From Siderastrea siderea (Eukaryota; Cnidaria; Anthozoa; Scleractinia; Rhizangiidae), in NCBI GenBank assembly GCA_964030785.1, contig OZ034974.1, positions 47,064,003-47,128,002 on the forward strand: a DNA stretch of 64,000 nucleotides. The letters run 5' to 3'. The position numbers were made by a program, and so were the translations under genes. Positions 34,072-45,374 of the stretch are shown piece by piece. Each line of letters starts with the position of its first letter. Positions within the stretch are counted from its first letter, which is position 1. Under the pieces are notes generated by a model, which was not told the DNA's origin, ran no database searches, and saw only the letters and a program-made list of their open reading frames with translations.

Positions 34072-35160
34072 CCGTCGTAAGCAGGGCGGGAAAAGGTTGG
34101 GCGATGAAACGAGCAGTCCGCTCTTCAAGAGATGTGTGATGCGGAGAAGAACTGGCACGAGCGCTCTTTCCGCGCTTCCGGTGTGTTTGGTGGCCGGCAA
34201 AATTTACCTTTCAACAAACCGGAAATCTCATTTTCTTTCTTTATTTTTCAGCCAGCCGTGCACTATGATTAAAACGTTGTTTCACAGTCCTGGCTCACAG
34301 CTTACAATGCTTATGTCTGCGTGGACATTAGTCAATCTTTTTCACAGTAAGTTCCCGAAAAATGCGCTCAATTTGAGAGTGTCGAATGCTTGCTCTTGCC
34401 GAAAAACATGACATGGTTGTCTTTCCTCGTCTCTTTAAAAAAAGCTCCAAATTACTCCACCCTAAATCTTACATATATTAAAGGCCGATAAATTTTACAT
34501 GACATAATAAAAAATTAGCTGGAGATATTTGGAGATAGTGGCGTTTTGCAACTTTAAACTTTGCCTTTTTGCAACGCGCCATAGCGATGATTCGTCGCAA
34601 CGCCGCCAACTGTATCTAAACAAATTAAAAGTGTAATTAAATTTGCAGATTTCTCCTCCCTTTATCTCACAAAAACAAAGCAAAGAAAACCGTCTAAACT
34701 GAGGAGCAATTCTATTTGTAGTGCCTAAAGAAACAGACAAGCATAGGAGAGGTTTTGGGGAAAAAGAAGAAGAAGCGCGGTGTTAATGTTGATTTGATTT
34801 AATTAATTAACTAGGGACGTGTCCTGATTAACCTTGCACGAGCTGCACGAATTATAAATACGCGTCATGCCACGCGTCATCCAAACGCCATTTTCCATCT
34901 TTTTACTTTGCTCTGCTCGTTTTTAGACAGTTTTTTAGCATCGATTAAGGCGGAAAAGACAAAGAAAAGATAACCCAAAGTTAACGTTTTTCGGAAACTA
35001 TTAATAGATTATTAGGATTTTGAATTTGGATCTTTGAATTTTGAATTTTGGTCTAGCACCCAATTCGATCCCAGTCCACTGCATCACACCTTTTTGCTCG
35101 GACACGCTCGTTTCATCGCCCAACCTTTTCCCGCCCTGGTCGTAAGCTTGCGACGGTGGG
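34072..35160. repeat. Internal inverted repeat within the Harbinger element
   Basis: The sequence at 34072-34160, containing AGGGCGGGAAAAGGTTGGGC then GATGAAACGAGC, reappears in inverse orientation at about 35066-35160. The match extends at lower identity to CACCGTCG on one side and GTGTGATGC on the other, about 85 bp per arm. The 0.9 kb between holds no gene. It could be an internal regulatory repeat, or the ends of a smaller element nested near the right end of the Harbinger. Confidence 0.7.
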
Positions 35161-36966
35161 AACGACAGAACACATGTGTCTCGTCCCAGTCCTAAAGTGC
35201 CTCCCGTCCGTAGTCCGTAGTCTGTAGTCACCGTATCTTAAAGTCCCTAATAAGCGTAGGAACTACCTGAAAAGTGCAACATTTCGAGGTCACGTAAACT
35301 GAAACTTGAATTTTATAGGTCGGTTCAGTTTTTAACCGTTTATTCCCGGTAAACAGAATATTTCAAGAAGTTAGCCCCAATTCATGTTAAGGTTCCTGTA
35401 GACAAAGAATGAGACAAATTGATTTTTTGACCGTGGCCGCGATTTTCTAAATTTTCTTTGATTTTTGCTGACATTCACTCTTAAATGTGCTTAAACTAAA
35501 AATCGAAGGTTATGATGTTAGAAAGAGAATTAGAGTAAAATTGCAAGTTCTTTATTATTTTTAGTTCACAGTGTACTGAATTTACATACGCCGGAGTCTC
35601 AAAATAAATTGATTCCGCAAGAGGTGTGGGAACAAATTGAACCTTTCTTTCGCACACTTTATCCTTCGATTACAAATTGAAATAGTAACTGAAGCTCATA
35701 TTGAAACTTAGAGTCAATGACAACTGTTAAAGAATTTGTAAGAAATAGCGAATATTGTCCAAAGTTAGTTTCAGTTCAAAACCGCACTAAATTTGCATAA
35801 CGCGTGAGATCTGACCTTCTTTCACATGCTCAACTTTTCACCGCGGCAAAATGACTGCGCATGCGCGAGTTTCTAACTCGTGTGTCAACAAAGACGGCGG
35901 AATGGTGGGCAGAACTGCGGGTAGATACGGCAAAAAGATGCGAGCCAACACTGTCGAACACACGATACGATAAAACCGGGGAGGAATGGAGTTTAGGTGC
36001 AACCCTCTTGAGTGCCATAGGACACGTGCATCGGTTCTTTTGAGGTCGTATTTCGTCCCAGTGGAGCAAGCAAACCTGACTGTTTACCGGCAATTCCAAG
36101 GGCTTCTGTAAGGGAATAGTGTTTCCCTACGCACTTTGTGCCATTCCTTGTTTTTTCACTCTTCATGCAAGTGTTTTCACTTCTTTTTCGTTCGCTGTTT
36201 TTGCAAAACAGCTCGCACTGAGTAGCAATGTCACTACAATGGCGACATGCGAACGTAAACTATCGACTTTCATGATGTTTTTCGCTGTGGGTGCAAGCCC
36301 GAAACTACGAGGTGCAAAAGTGTAGAAACAGATAAAACTATATTGAAGCTGCTCTGGATTTTTTAACCTTAAGTTTGATGTCTGGAGCTTAAGCTTTTCA
36401 AAATTCGCGGCCGAAAACGAAGTTTGTTATTGTTGTCAATAGTTTTCAATGGGCAAGGAGAAGGGGAGCATTGACAGGAAGTAAAAATACAGCGCGTGCG
36501 CAGTGCATTTTGCCGCGGTAAAATGCTCAACACATTTGTTACATTTTTTGGTTTATGCTGATTGGCCAACATCTGACACCTCAGACAACGGGGAGCCACA
36601 GGTACACCGGGGGTGGAATTCAATTTCCTGAGACGTCGTTGCAAGCTCTCTTTCCATCTTTCCCTCTATCGCACCCCCAGCCCCGAGAGACCTTGCTCGC
36701 AGGCCATACGATACCGTGTCCAGTCACTTATTCCAAAACCATTTAAGGAATAAACAAGACATTTTTACTCGCTCATTAGATTTGAAATTCTTTATTTTGA
36801 ATTTTAGCTACAAGTTCGATTTCCGTGAATTTAATCGAACTAAATCGAATGCTAAATTTCGATTTCGTTCGATGACCGAACAACATCGAATTTAATCGTT
36901 CGATCTCGTTCGATTGAGTTCGATGACAAATTCACTCAGTTTTGTTCGATTTGATACCCCAGCGGG

Positions 36967-39690
36967 TTAACAACATCACCAGAACCAGAAGTTTAAGGAA
37001 ACTGCCTAGAAAGCCAGAAGTTAAAATAGACTGTGTTGGCCAAGACAAAACCAGATGAATAAGGCAAGTGACACACAACAAAAAACCCAGCCCAATTTAT
37101 ATAGCGGCAGCGTCTTATGACAACAATCACTGAATTAAAGAAAAAATCCATTTTTAAAAAAACACCAACCACTAATAATCTCCAGGCAATTAAATATTTG
37201 TAAAATTCGCTACCTTATAAATACTCGCTTTTTATTTTACCTGAACGCCTTTCAATACATGTTCCACATTTCAGATTCTTTTCTTCACCTTGACATCTGA
37301 AAATAAAAATTTGTACTTTTATATTATTCAGTCACAATCAAATCATCACTAAAAAAATTGCATGTGACAATTCAAGTTTTAAAAACACATCTCTAAACAG
37401 CTATTAAACTCAAAACCTATGTATTATAAAACATAACTTAAGGAGTACGAAAGACGTACTTCAACTTTCCACCAAAACTTGATTTAACCAAACGCTGCTA
37501 AAATGTCCACACCTAGCCCTAAATAAAATTACTGCCTTCTGTCGTCCTGTGTCGTCAACTTCCATACCCCAAAAAAATCCCCCACTGAATTTTGAAGCCT
37601 TACAATGTCCCCAGAAGAGATGAAATGACAATAACAGTACTTTTTGAATTCTAGTGTTTGTTTATTTATCATAATGCCCGCTATGAAGTTTCCCAGATCT
37701 TATAGTCATTCTCAGAAACTAACCAAAAAAAACACTAGCCAACATTTTTTAGTGTAAAAAATCCTGTAATCGCGTATTTCAAAGCCTAAAACATAATTTA
37801 ACCCCAGATTCGTCCTCATTTACGTTTTATTAGTGATTATCCCGAATGTTCGTTTCATTCAAAAAGTAGCAAGTGAAATAAATGTTCTCACTGTACCTTT
37901 CTATTTCACTCTGAGCTGCCGTTAAAGCACATCCGTTCTCAAATGATTCATCTTTTGATGTACTCCGAAATAGAAAGCAGTAAGAAACCTGTTTTGCTTC
38001 AAATGCATCTTCTTCACCACGCGCTCAATCTACCCAAGTGACGACATCACGGCAAGACAAGTTCAAATGTAATTCAAAACTTCCTTGTTTAACACAAAGC
38101 CAGAGGAACAGTATTCACCATCGAACAATCTTTAGATCCTGAAAATTAGATTTCAGTGGTTGTCTTGGTCGCATCTACTTTCAATGGAAACATCTTTAGG
38201 CAAGAAATGCTTTCAAACTAAATGCATCACATGCACACGACTTTCAGACGACACGAACAACTCAATAGTAGGTTAAATTTCATTGGTCGTAGCGTTCCCC
38301 CATTGTTCACTGGCCTTGTTTTCCACCAATCACTCAATCGGTTATTTCAAGAGCCCATTACTGCGCCCTTCAATAACATGAGCACTTCAAACTTCAACCG
38401 ACAGATGCGATTTTCGCTGCTGTCAATCAAATATTCATCGGCTCCTTCCATCATGACGCTTGTCGCAGTCGTCAATCAAGTCAAGCGTACCCCATGGAAT
38501 AACAATTTGAAGTTGATTATTGCAATATTCATTTTATTATTTGTTTCAATAATAAGCTTTTCAAATGAAGAATGAAATATTCAGACTGAAACCCGATCTC
38601 ATACTCGATTTTTGATTCGTTGAATTCATGCGACAGGCACGTTGGAATTTGACAGGTTTCCCGATTTGCATAAACCGCTCCCAACGGGCAACGGATTCTC
38701 ACATCGTTTAGTTTTTGCTACTGCTTTTCTAACGCAATCACTTCCTTTCAGTCAAAATGCTCAAAGATTTTTCGGTGTTCTACTTTTTTTTAAATCAGAT
38801 AACCGCTGGAATACAGCTCGGGAAAACCTGTCGTCAGGGGAGGGGGCCGGAGGCGCGCAAGAGCGAATTTTTTTTAATCGGTCCGATTTTGAGCAAAAAA
38901 ATTGGCAATGACAATTTTTTGGGGGTCTGAGTTCCGGTCGCACATAAACCTGCATGACAAGACTAAAGTCTTGGGTAAAACAGCTATGTAAACAATGAGA
39001 GCTGTGTAGCTGTGCATCAGTTTCCTTGAATAAACACGCAGTTGACATTTTTAATGGCTTTTGGCTTTCTTTAGGCGATTTTGGAAAAAATTGCCTGCCC
39101 CACCCATACTCTTCGCCATCTTTGAACGTTTTCGTCCTCTGGCAAATTTAAATTTGCTCGAAGAGGTCGGATTAGGAAAATCTCCAATTTTTGGTAAAAC
39201 AAACCGAATTCGCTCTAGTGCGACCCATGGCAAATTCAAACGTCCCTGAGGCATAATGTCACGCATATTCGGCTAACGGGTAGAATGTCATTTTTTGTTT
39301 GTAAAGTCGATTATTGAATATAAAGAAATTTATTTTGCAATAATCAACTTCAAATTTTTATTCTCTGAGGGTACGCTGTAAAAAGTCTCATGATACTAAC
39401 AGCGCTCGGCAATAGTCGGAAGCTGGGAGGAGCCGCCGAAAATTTGATTGACGGCAGCGAAAAACGCACTTGTCAGTTTAGCTTTGAGTTTTAGAGACTG
39501 CATGTTATTGAAAGGCGCAGTAAGGACGATGCCTCCAAGACAACTCTTCAAAGACAAGAAGCCGACCACTTCACTTCTTCCACTGTTATTTTGTTACTGC
39601 GCATACGTTCTGCGCGTCTCGAAACTTTCGAGTTTCATAAAGAATTTGCCCCTTAATACAAAAATATTTTTGTGCGATTTATATCTACGT
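36967..39690. other. Intergenic, dispersed repeat copy B and no supported gene
   Basis: 37135-37430 is the partner of the repeat at 21655-21960. Frames such as 38222-38575 (117 codons) and 38642-38911 have no motif and skewed composition, and I do not consider them genes. GC-richer patches near 38830-38860 and 39090-39240 may be promoter-like but carry no defined signal. Confidence 0.4.
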
Positions 39691-39919
39691 GGAAAAAGCA
39701 GATCTTACCAAGAGGTATCAGAATCTACAGACAAAAACTTAGAGGTAACCACGCATTTTTCAGAGATAATTAAGCTTAAATTGCAAAGAAATTCCCATAC
39801 CTTCTTTGTATTTTAACGCTTTTTTAGAATTATGGTTGCTTAATTATCTCTAAAAAATGCGCGTTACCTGCATTTTTCTTTTTGCACTGCAATAACCCTT
39901 GCTAAGATCTACTTTTTCC
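39691..39919. mobile_element. Palindromic MITE
   Basis: The left half GGAAAAAGCAGATCTTA and AGGTAACCACGCATTTTTC then AGAGATAATTAAG is mirrored by CTTAATTATCTCT then AAAAAATGCGCGTTACCT and TAAGATCTACTTTTTCC. The stem is about 90 bp with an AT-rich loop. No target duplication was recognised. Confidence 0.65.
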
Positions 39920-40354
39920 CCATAGTCATAACCTTTAGAAAAATAGATCTCTATTAGGAGGCACCGTCCTTAAATCGCGCGCCGATCTCATGAACCTTGT
40001 GCGCTCCCCTAGGCCAACTAACGAAAAAGAGGATTCGCTTTCTAACTCACTCTTTAAGCGAGCAAAAACTGCTGCCAATAAAACAACAACTAAACTCAAA
40101 AGTTACAACCCGAAAAAAAAACACACACCAACATGCTCCATTTTACAATACTTATCATCAATTGTGGTATCTTACCTCACGTCAACTTTGTCATTTCTCC
40201 GAAAGCAAAAAATTAGAATTTCTTCAAAATTGCTGTTGGATATTTTCGAGAATAAATTAAAAGCTACCACTTTCTTTGTCTCCAAACTTCAAACACAGAC
40301 GCCCAAACAATCTTTTTCCCTGAAAGACGCAGTGGAAGTATTGTTGAAATGTTA

Positions 40355-40357
40355 ATA

Positions 40358-40409
<52 letters not shown>

Positions 40410-40470
40410 TTTATTTAACGAGGGTAGCACGAAATAGTGCGAAGCACTAATAAACTTGTGGCCCTCCTAA
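40355..40470. repeat. AAT microsatellite and repeat tail
   Basis: About seventeen AAT/TAA units (to about 40408) are followed by ACTTTATTTAACGAGGGTAG, the usual look of the terminal repeat of a dispersed element read in reverse. Downstream, 40510-40570 repeats ACGCACAATAACTGTTAT two to three times. No gene lies between 40471 and 41101. Confidence 0.65.
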
Positions 40471-41101
40471 CTTTCTAATGTTCAAGTAAATGAAGAAACA
40501 AGTTATTAAATACGCACAATAACTGTTATTGCACAATACGCACAATAACTGTTATAACTGTTATAACAATTTAATGCAAGTCCATTCCGTTTCGTACTAC
40601 TCAACGATAAACCAACCATTTGGTCATTTTCCCTCTCTCCAACTCATAAGCACGCCGTACAAGGCTACTTCCATTAAGTAATCTTTTATTTAACCTGGCA
40701 TTTTAATCTTCTTTTTCTTAATCTCAGGTTCCAACAATTGTCCCAGGTGTCGCAGAATTTCAGCACGAATGTGCTGTCACTGTTCATTCTTAATTTAACA
40801 AAACTGAATGAGGTGACTACCCACGAAGCACCATCACAACTCTTCAAAGACAAGAAGCAGTCCGCTCCACTTCTTCCACTGTTGTGTTACCTAATAGACG
40901 TCTTGTGAGTTTAAACTGACACAATTCCGATTTAAGGTTCACGTTTATTATTTTTCTGAAGGGTTGGAAAAAGCATTCACTAAAAGTCCGCAGAGAGATT
41001 AACATTATGAGCCCCCTGTGTCGTTCTGGCACAAGACGTTAAAAGCTACTTTCAATCAATCTATTAAGTATTTATATTTTTCAACATAAATTTCCTCTTA
41101 C

Positions 41102-41270
41102 CAGACACTCTTGGCCAGATGCTGGGTGTTTGCCACTTCTAGCAATCAGTGCTCTTTCTTCGAGGTAAATTTGTTCCCTCAGAGCTTGTTTCTCTTGCTC
41201 TATTTGAGCTTTCATTTTTATTAGTTCCGCCCTTTCGGACGCAGACATGGAACTAAGAAGCTTTCGCTTC
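41102..41270 (-). CDS. Internal coiled-coil exon of an unidentified gene
   Basis: On the minus strand an exon opens after GTCAACAG and closes before GTAAGAGG. It is open in one frame: KRKLLSSMSASERAELIKMK, then AQIEQEKQALREQIYLEERA, then a short hydrophilic end. The charged heptad-like pattern indicates a coiled coil similar in style to the C-terminal parts of Harbinger Myb-like partners, so a fragment of a transposon accessory gene is possible. Flanking exons were not found. It overlaps no other feature. Confidence 0.5.
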
Positions 41271-41592
41271 CTGTTGACAATATGATAAGAAATGCAGCTT
41301 GTTCAACAAAGTTGCTATTTATCCCCTTAAGCCCCAATAGTGATCAGCATCAAATTTCTCCTCATTATATCAGTGTATTATAACACATATAAGTCATGAC
41401 AATTTAGCAAGTGATCACCAAAGGTAAATTGTGTTAATGTTTAAACAAGTTCTCCCAATTAGTAATTAATAAAATCTATGAAGACCAATGAGGAGAATTT
41501 TTATAATGATCTTGGGGCTTAAAGGGTTACATATTCCATCTATTTTCTTGCTCCCTCTCAGGCCCCTTCCCAGCAAGCACCCAGACGTGATC

Positions 41593-41707
41593 TTTCCACT
41601 CACTCGCCTCGACGCGAAATGTGACGACATCAACGAATGAGTCGGCCGCGCCGGTGTACCATTTGGCTGACGTCAGGAAATTTCTCGTCAAGTCGAGTGA
41701 GTGAAAA
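41593..41707. repeat. Short inverted repeat
   Basis: TTTCCACTCACTCGCCTCGA with CGCGAAAT is mirrored by ATTTCTCGTCAAGTCGAGTG AGTGAAA, with about 55 bp between arms. It may be a degenerate MITE. It sits 135 bp upstream of the better-defined element at 41842. Confidence 0.5.
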
Positions 41708-41841
41708 CAGAACGCTTGGGTACTAGGCTCACCCCTTTCCGTTACAAATGCTCAGCAAATCAGATTCGTTTGATAGCTTCCAGGAAAGGGACGCGCGCCG
41801 ACGAATGACCAAGCATTTTTCACTATTCATTGGCCTGACTT

Positions 41842-42117
41842 TAGCGTGAGAAAACAGCCGACGTTTCGCGAGGTCGCCACTTAAACCCTCGCAAAACGAC
41901 GTCCGAGTAACGGGCGCAGAAATTCCATACCAATGACGTGCACCACCCAGATCTTGGTAGTGCTTCTAATTAGTTGTGCCGCGAGGAAATTCTCTTTCAA
42001 CCAATCAGAAGCACTACCATGATCTGGGTAATGCACGTCATCAGTATCGAATTTCTGCGCTCGTTACTCAGACGTCGTTTTGCTAGGACTCAAGTTGTCG
42101 GCTGTTTTCTCAAGCTA
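41842..42117. mobile_element. Foldback MITE with 9-bp target duplication
   Basis: The ends TAGCGTGAGAAAACAGCCGAC and the inverse of TAGCTTGAGAAAACAGCCGAC enclose a nearly complete palindrome (AAACGACGTC then GAGTAACG, GCGCAGAAATTC and ATGACGTGCA all recur inverted). GCCTGACTT lies directly outside both ends (41833-41841 and 42118-42126). A 9-bp duplication with long inverted ends is the pattern of Mutator-like (MULE) elements. There is no coding capacity. Confidence 0.8.
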
Positions 42118-42166
42118 GCCTGACTTATCATTTCTTTCATGATATGCATCAACGCACTGAACGACA

Positions 42167-43262
42167 AAGTCGACGAGAATTGACGAATGTTCGAACATCT
42201 CAGTGAGAGCGCAAGAGAGTCGCTAAGAATACATAAATAGATACCAACCAAACGAGGCAAGCCTGTTCCAGGGTCTCAGATAGGAGGGGTGACGAACGTT
42301 AGAAAGGCACCGAGAAAATGAGACGCGCGGGATCTGAGGAAAAAGAGGGTAGTGGTTGGCGGAACAAGGCACTCAATATTTCCTTAGCTACAATCGCTAG
42401 AAGTTCAAATTAAAATCTTGTCTCCCTTTATGTTGCAGACTCCGCGATAGTAAGAAAAGTCGAGTAAGTGAACGAGCCCGAAAACATGAACGGATTTCTT
42501 CAGCAACTTCTGTCCCGCTGCCTCCTCCTTTTTCTCCAGATTCTGTGCGTCTCATTTCCGCGCTCCCTTTCCAGTTTTTTCTGTCCCTTCTTGAAGCGCG
42601 GAACAGGCTAAATTTTGACGTGGGCTGTCCATTTATAATCGCTTTGTCGGTTTATCAAATAAGCAAAACTAAAGCTGAGATTCAGGAGTTTTAAAGCTGA
42701 GGAAAATGCCTGCTCACAGATCTTAAGTTGAGTGACAACTTTCTCGATCCGAACGGTTGGAACTAATTAAAAGCAAACAGCCGGGAAATTGGTAGCCACT
42801 GTCAAGCCCCGGCCTGGCAAACTAGAACGAGTGCAGTCGTCGGCGAGAATTGACGAGAGTTTGCACATCTCAGTGAGAGCGCAAGAGAGTCGCTGTCAAT
42901 AAGGCAAGCCTGATCCAGAATCTCAGATAGGAGAGACGGCGAAAAATAGAAAGGGGCACAGAAAATCAGACGCGCGGGATCTGGAGAAAGAGGGGAAATG
43001 ATGGACGGAATAAGGCACTCAATATTTCATTAGAATCCCTGGAAGTTCTAACTAAAATCTTCTCTCGCTTTATGTTCCAGGCTCCGCGATCGTACGAAAA
43101 GCAAATGAATCAACAAGCGCAAAAACATGAAGCGTTTCTTCGGCAACTTCTTTCCCGCTGTCCCCTCCTTTTTTCTCCAGATTCTGGGCGACTTATTTCT
43201 GTGGTCCCTTTCTAGTTTTTGCTGTCCCTTCCTGAAGCGCGGAACAGGATAAATTTTGAGCA
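42167..43262. repeat. Direct duplication of a block of about 0.45 kb
   Basis: The block 42167-42625 recurs at 42837-43262 in the same orientation. Shared words include ATCTCAGTGAGAGCGCAAGA, GACGCGCGGGATCTG, GGCACTCAATATTTC and TCTTCGGCAACTTCT-like sequence. Identity is roughly 80 percent by eye, with small indels. Each copy contains a CTCCGCGAT...CGAAAA.. segment preceded by a pyrimidine tract and CAG, but no consistent coding frame was found. Confidence 0.7.
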
Positions 43263-43338
43263 AATTGGAATTCTCCGACAGCGCACGAGAGACACCAAGG
43301 GGCATGAGAAGTTGCGCAAACGTATAGACCGTTTTCAG

Positions 43339-43564
43339 ACGTGCGTTTCTCGAAAACCCCGAAAACTTTTCGGCTCCGAAATTCCATTTGAACAAACATG
43401 AACCACTCATTCTTCAAGGCTGTCATTTTAACATCTGATGAAGACCAGAAAATTTTAACCTATAACAAAGTTTCACGCTTAGAAACATCTTTGTTTACAA
43501 GTTATAGAATGAATTATAGCCCCCGAAATCGCCCGAAAAGTTTCGGGGCTTTTGAGAAACGCTC
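43339..43564. mobile_element. Inverted-repeat MITE
   Basis: GCGTTTCTCGAAAACCCCGA then AAACTTTTCGG is mirrored by CCGAAAAGTTTCGGGGC then TTTTGAGAAACGC, about 30 bp per arm with about 165 bp between. There is no coding capacity. Confidence 0.65.
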
Positions 43565-45374
43565 GCCAGGCCACTAAAAAGAAAGAGACGAACTGAAAAC
43601 CCGTGAGGATTAGTGGCAGAACAAAGGTGAACAAACAAACTTAAAAATTCGGGTTAGTGCCCTAAGACAACCGAATCTTAATTGATAGCTTAGTTAATCG
43701 TTTGTCTCACTTTTTAGTCACTTTGATGTGAATTGTGATCCACTTCGAACTGGCTAGGTTGAGACTAATTGGTGATCCTTATGAAAATGACTAAATTGTG
43801 AGCCAAACGATTATCTGAGCTATCATTTCAAACAACGATAAATAATATCTTTCATGATATAAAACCTTATTCTTGTTCCATGCCATTAACAAGGTTGTAT
43901 TAGATAAAGGATTTGTTTTTTTACCGAGTACACATTTACTGAATCTGTCGTGCTTCTCAATACTTCTCATGCTTCTGAGATACCTTTTATTATACAACTG
44001 AAGCAGGGGGACAATGAACTTTTTTGCCCCCCAAAAAATTCTGTTTAACCCATCAAATGAGTGATTTAACAAGAAACGAGTGATTAAGATACCTTTTAAG
44101 TTCCTTTTTCGCCTTTCTTTGTTCTTTGAGAGAACTAAAAGCGCTTCCCATTGCGAGTTATTTAGCAAACTATTTTCTCTCTGCAAAAACACGCCTGAAG
44201 CGAGAGACTTTTGTTTTGCGACTAAAAACTTTCCTTTGTGACATGATCTTGTGACAAAACAAAGAAAGAAAAACGCGCAGGCAAAAATCAGCCAATCAGA
44301 TTCGTTTGGTAGCTTCCGTGATGGAAGTGAACGCGTGCTACAGTTTGAATCTGCACCTACCTCCCTGCAGCCCGCGCACGTTTAAGATCATCCCCAGATA
44401 AGAAAAAACTGACACGTATAATACAAGAACAGCAGTTTTCATTCAAGAGTCACGGAAGTTTTTGCCGATCGACAGCAACGATCATCAAACTGATTCCAAA
44501 GCCAGATAAAATCGCTGGCTTCTTCCCTTGACATCACGCTGGAAATTCATTTGAATGAACTACCGAAAGTCTCGTTTCGTACGCAAAAGGATGCCATATA
44601 ATTAACTTCTCAATAACTTCACTTGCTCGCGACCGTACTTGGGAATATTGGCCCTCGGTCGTGGCAGTATGGACCGAGCGCATTCCCCAGTACGGCCCTC
44701 GCGTTCATTTATTAAAGGCAGAGTTTCACGGTTCAGCGCATGTGCGAGCGATGACTTGAGCACTGTCAAGATAATTGTTTTTAGACCAAATAGAAGCGCG
44801 TTCACAACCCTGGCGGGATACGGCGGTAAATTGTTACAACTTGTTGTCGATCTGAGTATATTCAGGTACATGAAATGACAGGCCAAGCACGACTGCCGCT
44901 AGTTGTTGAAGTTATTCCAGCCTTCAAAATAGAGCTTGCTCACGTACAATCGTAACAGCTTTGTCCCTTTGATCAAGATTTCCCCCCCAGTCCCTTTGAT
45001 CAAGATGATTTGAAGGCGACACAGCGAAATTGAGCCGGTAAATTGTGAGGTTGACCTATTGATCCGGGAGAAACTTCAAGCTATGATACTGTTTGGAGTG
45101 TTTGATGTTCTTAGAGCCGTTTGAAATCTTTGTGCCTCTATGTGTTCTAGTTCTTTGGCAACTAGTTAGGTTTTTGTGCTCAGTTTAATTGCGAGATTCC
45201 TAAAGCCGCTTAAAAGAGTGACGTTTAATTTATGAAAGGATCCACGAGTTTCTTAATACGTAATTTGATGTTTGCTTGCGGTTATCTGCAGGACATGTAA
45301 CTTTCTTTATCACCGATGTCAGATCCAAATTAATTATTCTCAGACTGTTGCCACCTCTTTTGGTCATAAAGAAG
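43565..45374. other. Intergenic; small inverted repeat at 44633-44696
   Basis: CCGTACTTGGGAAT with CCCTCGGTC is mirrored by GACCGAG then ATTCCCCAGTACGG at 44633-44696. It resembles a widespread coral repeat, by recollection. A short direct repeat of TCCCTTTGATCAAGAT occurs twice near 44966-45007. The 133-codon minus frame at 43791-44192 has no motif and is not supported. Confidence 0.4.

Larger units (their letters stand above)
30274..35248. mobile_element. PIF/Harbinger transposon, apparently autonomous, 4975 bp
   Basis: The left end AGGGACTTTAAGATACGGTG continues as ACTAC.GA.TACGGACTACGG. The right end is its reverse complement over about 40 bp. AAT stands outside both ends (30271-30273 and 35249-35251), the 3-bp target duplication expected of Harbinger elements. 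Inside are an uninterrupted DDE transposase (plus strand) and a Myb-like partner gene (minus strand, two exons); their coding ends face each other across about 610 bp. The near-identical ends and intact frames suggest recent activity. It sits inside the right arm of the giant inverted repeat. Confidence 0.9.
24161..36966. mobile_element. Giant inverted-repeat element, interrupted by a Harbinger insertion
   Basis: The ends are complementary: CCCGAGGTATCAAACCGAAC at 24161, and at 36966 on the other strand CCCGCTGGGGTATCAAATCG. Matching blocks then recur inward in order: about 24161-24260 with 36865-36966, 24710-24795 with 36628-36715, 24970-25150 with 35320-35490, 25205-25425 with 30065-30272, and 25475-25570 with 29935-30025. 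The arms are diverged, with indels. The 35320 and 30272 blocks are adjacent only if the Harbinger at 30274-35248 is removed. Without it the element is about 7.8 kb with arms of about 1.4-2 kb and a loop of about 4 kb. No target duplication was recognised. The loop contains a decayed gene at 27862-28380. A long-TIR DNA transposon is the likeliest explanation; a palindromic host duplication is the alternative. Confidence 0.75.

Noticed and set aside
38222..38575. 117-codon frame with a hydrophobic C-terminal stretch
   Set aside because: The ATG context and composition look random and no family is recognised; the hydrophobic end is just an AT-rich run.
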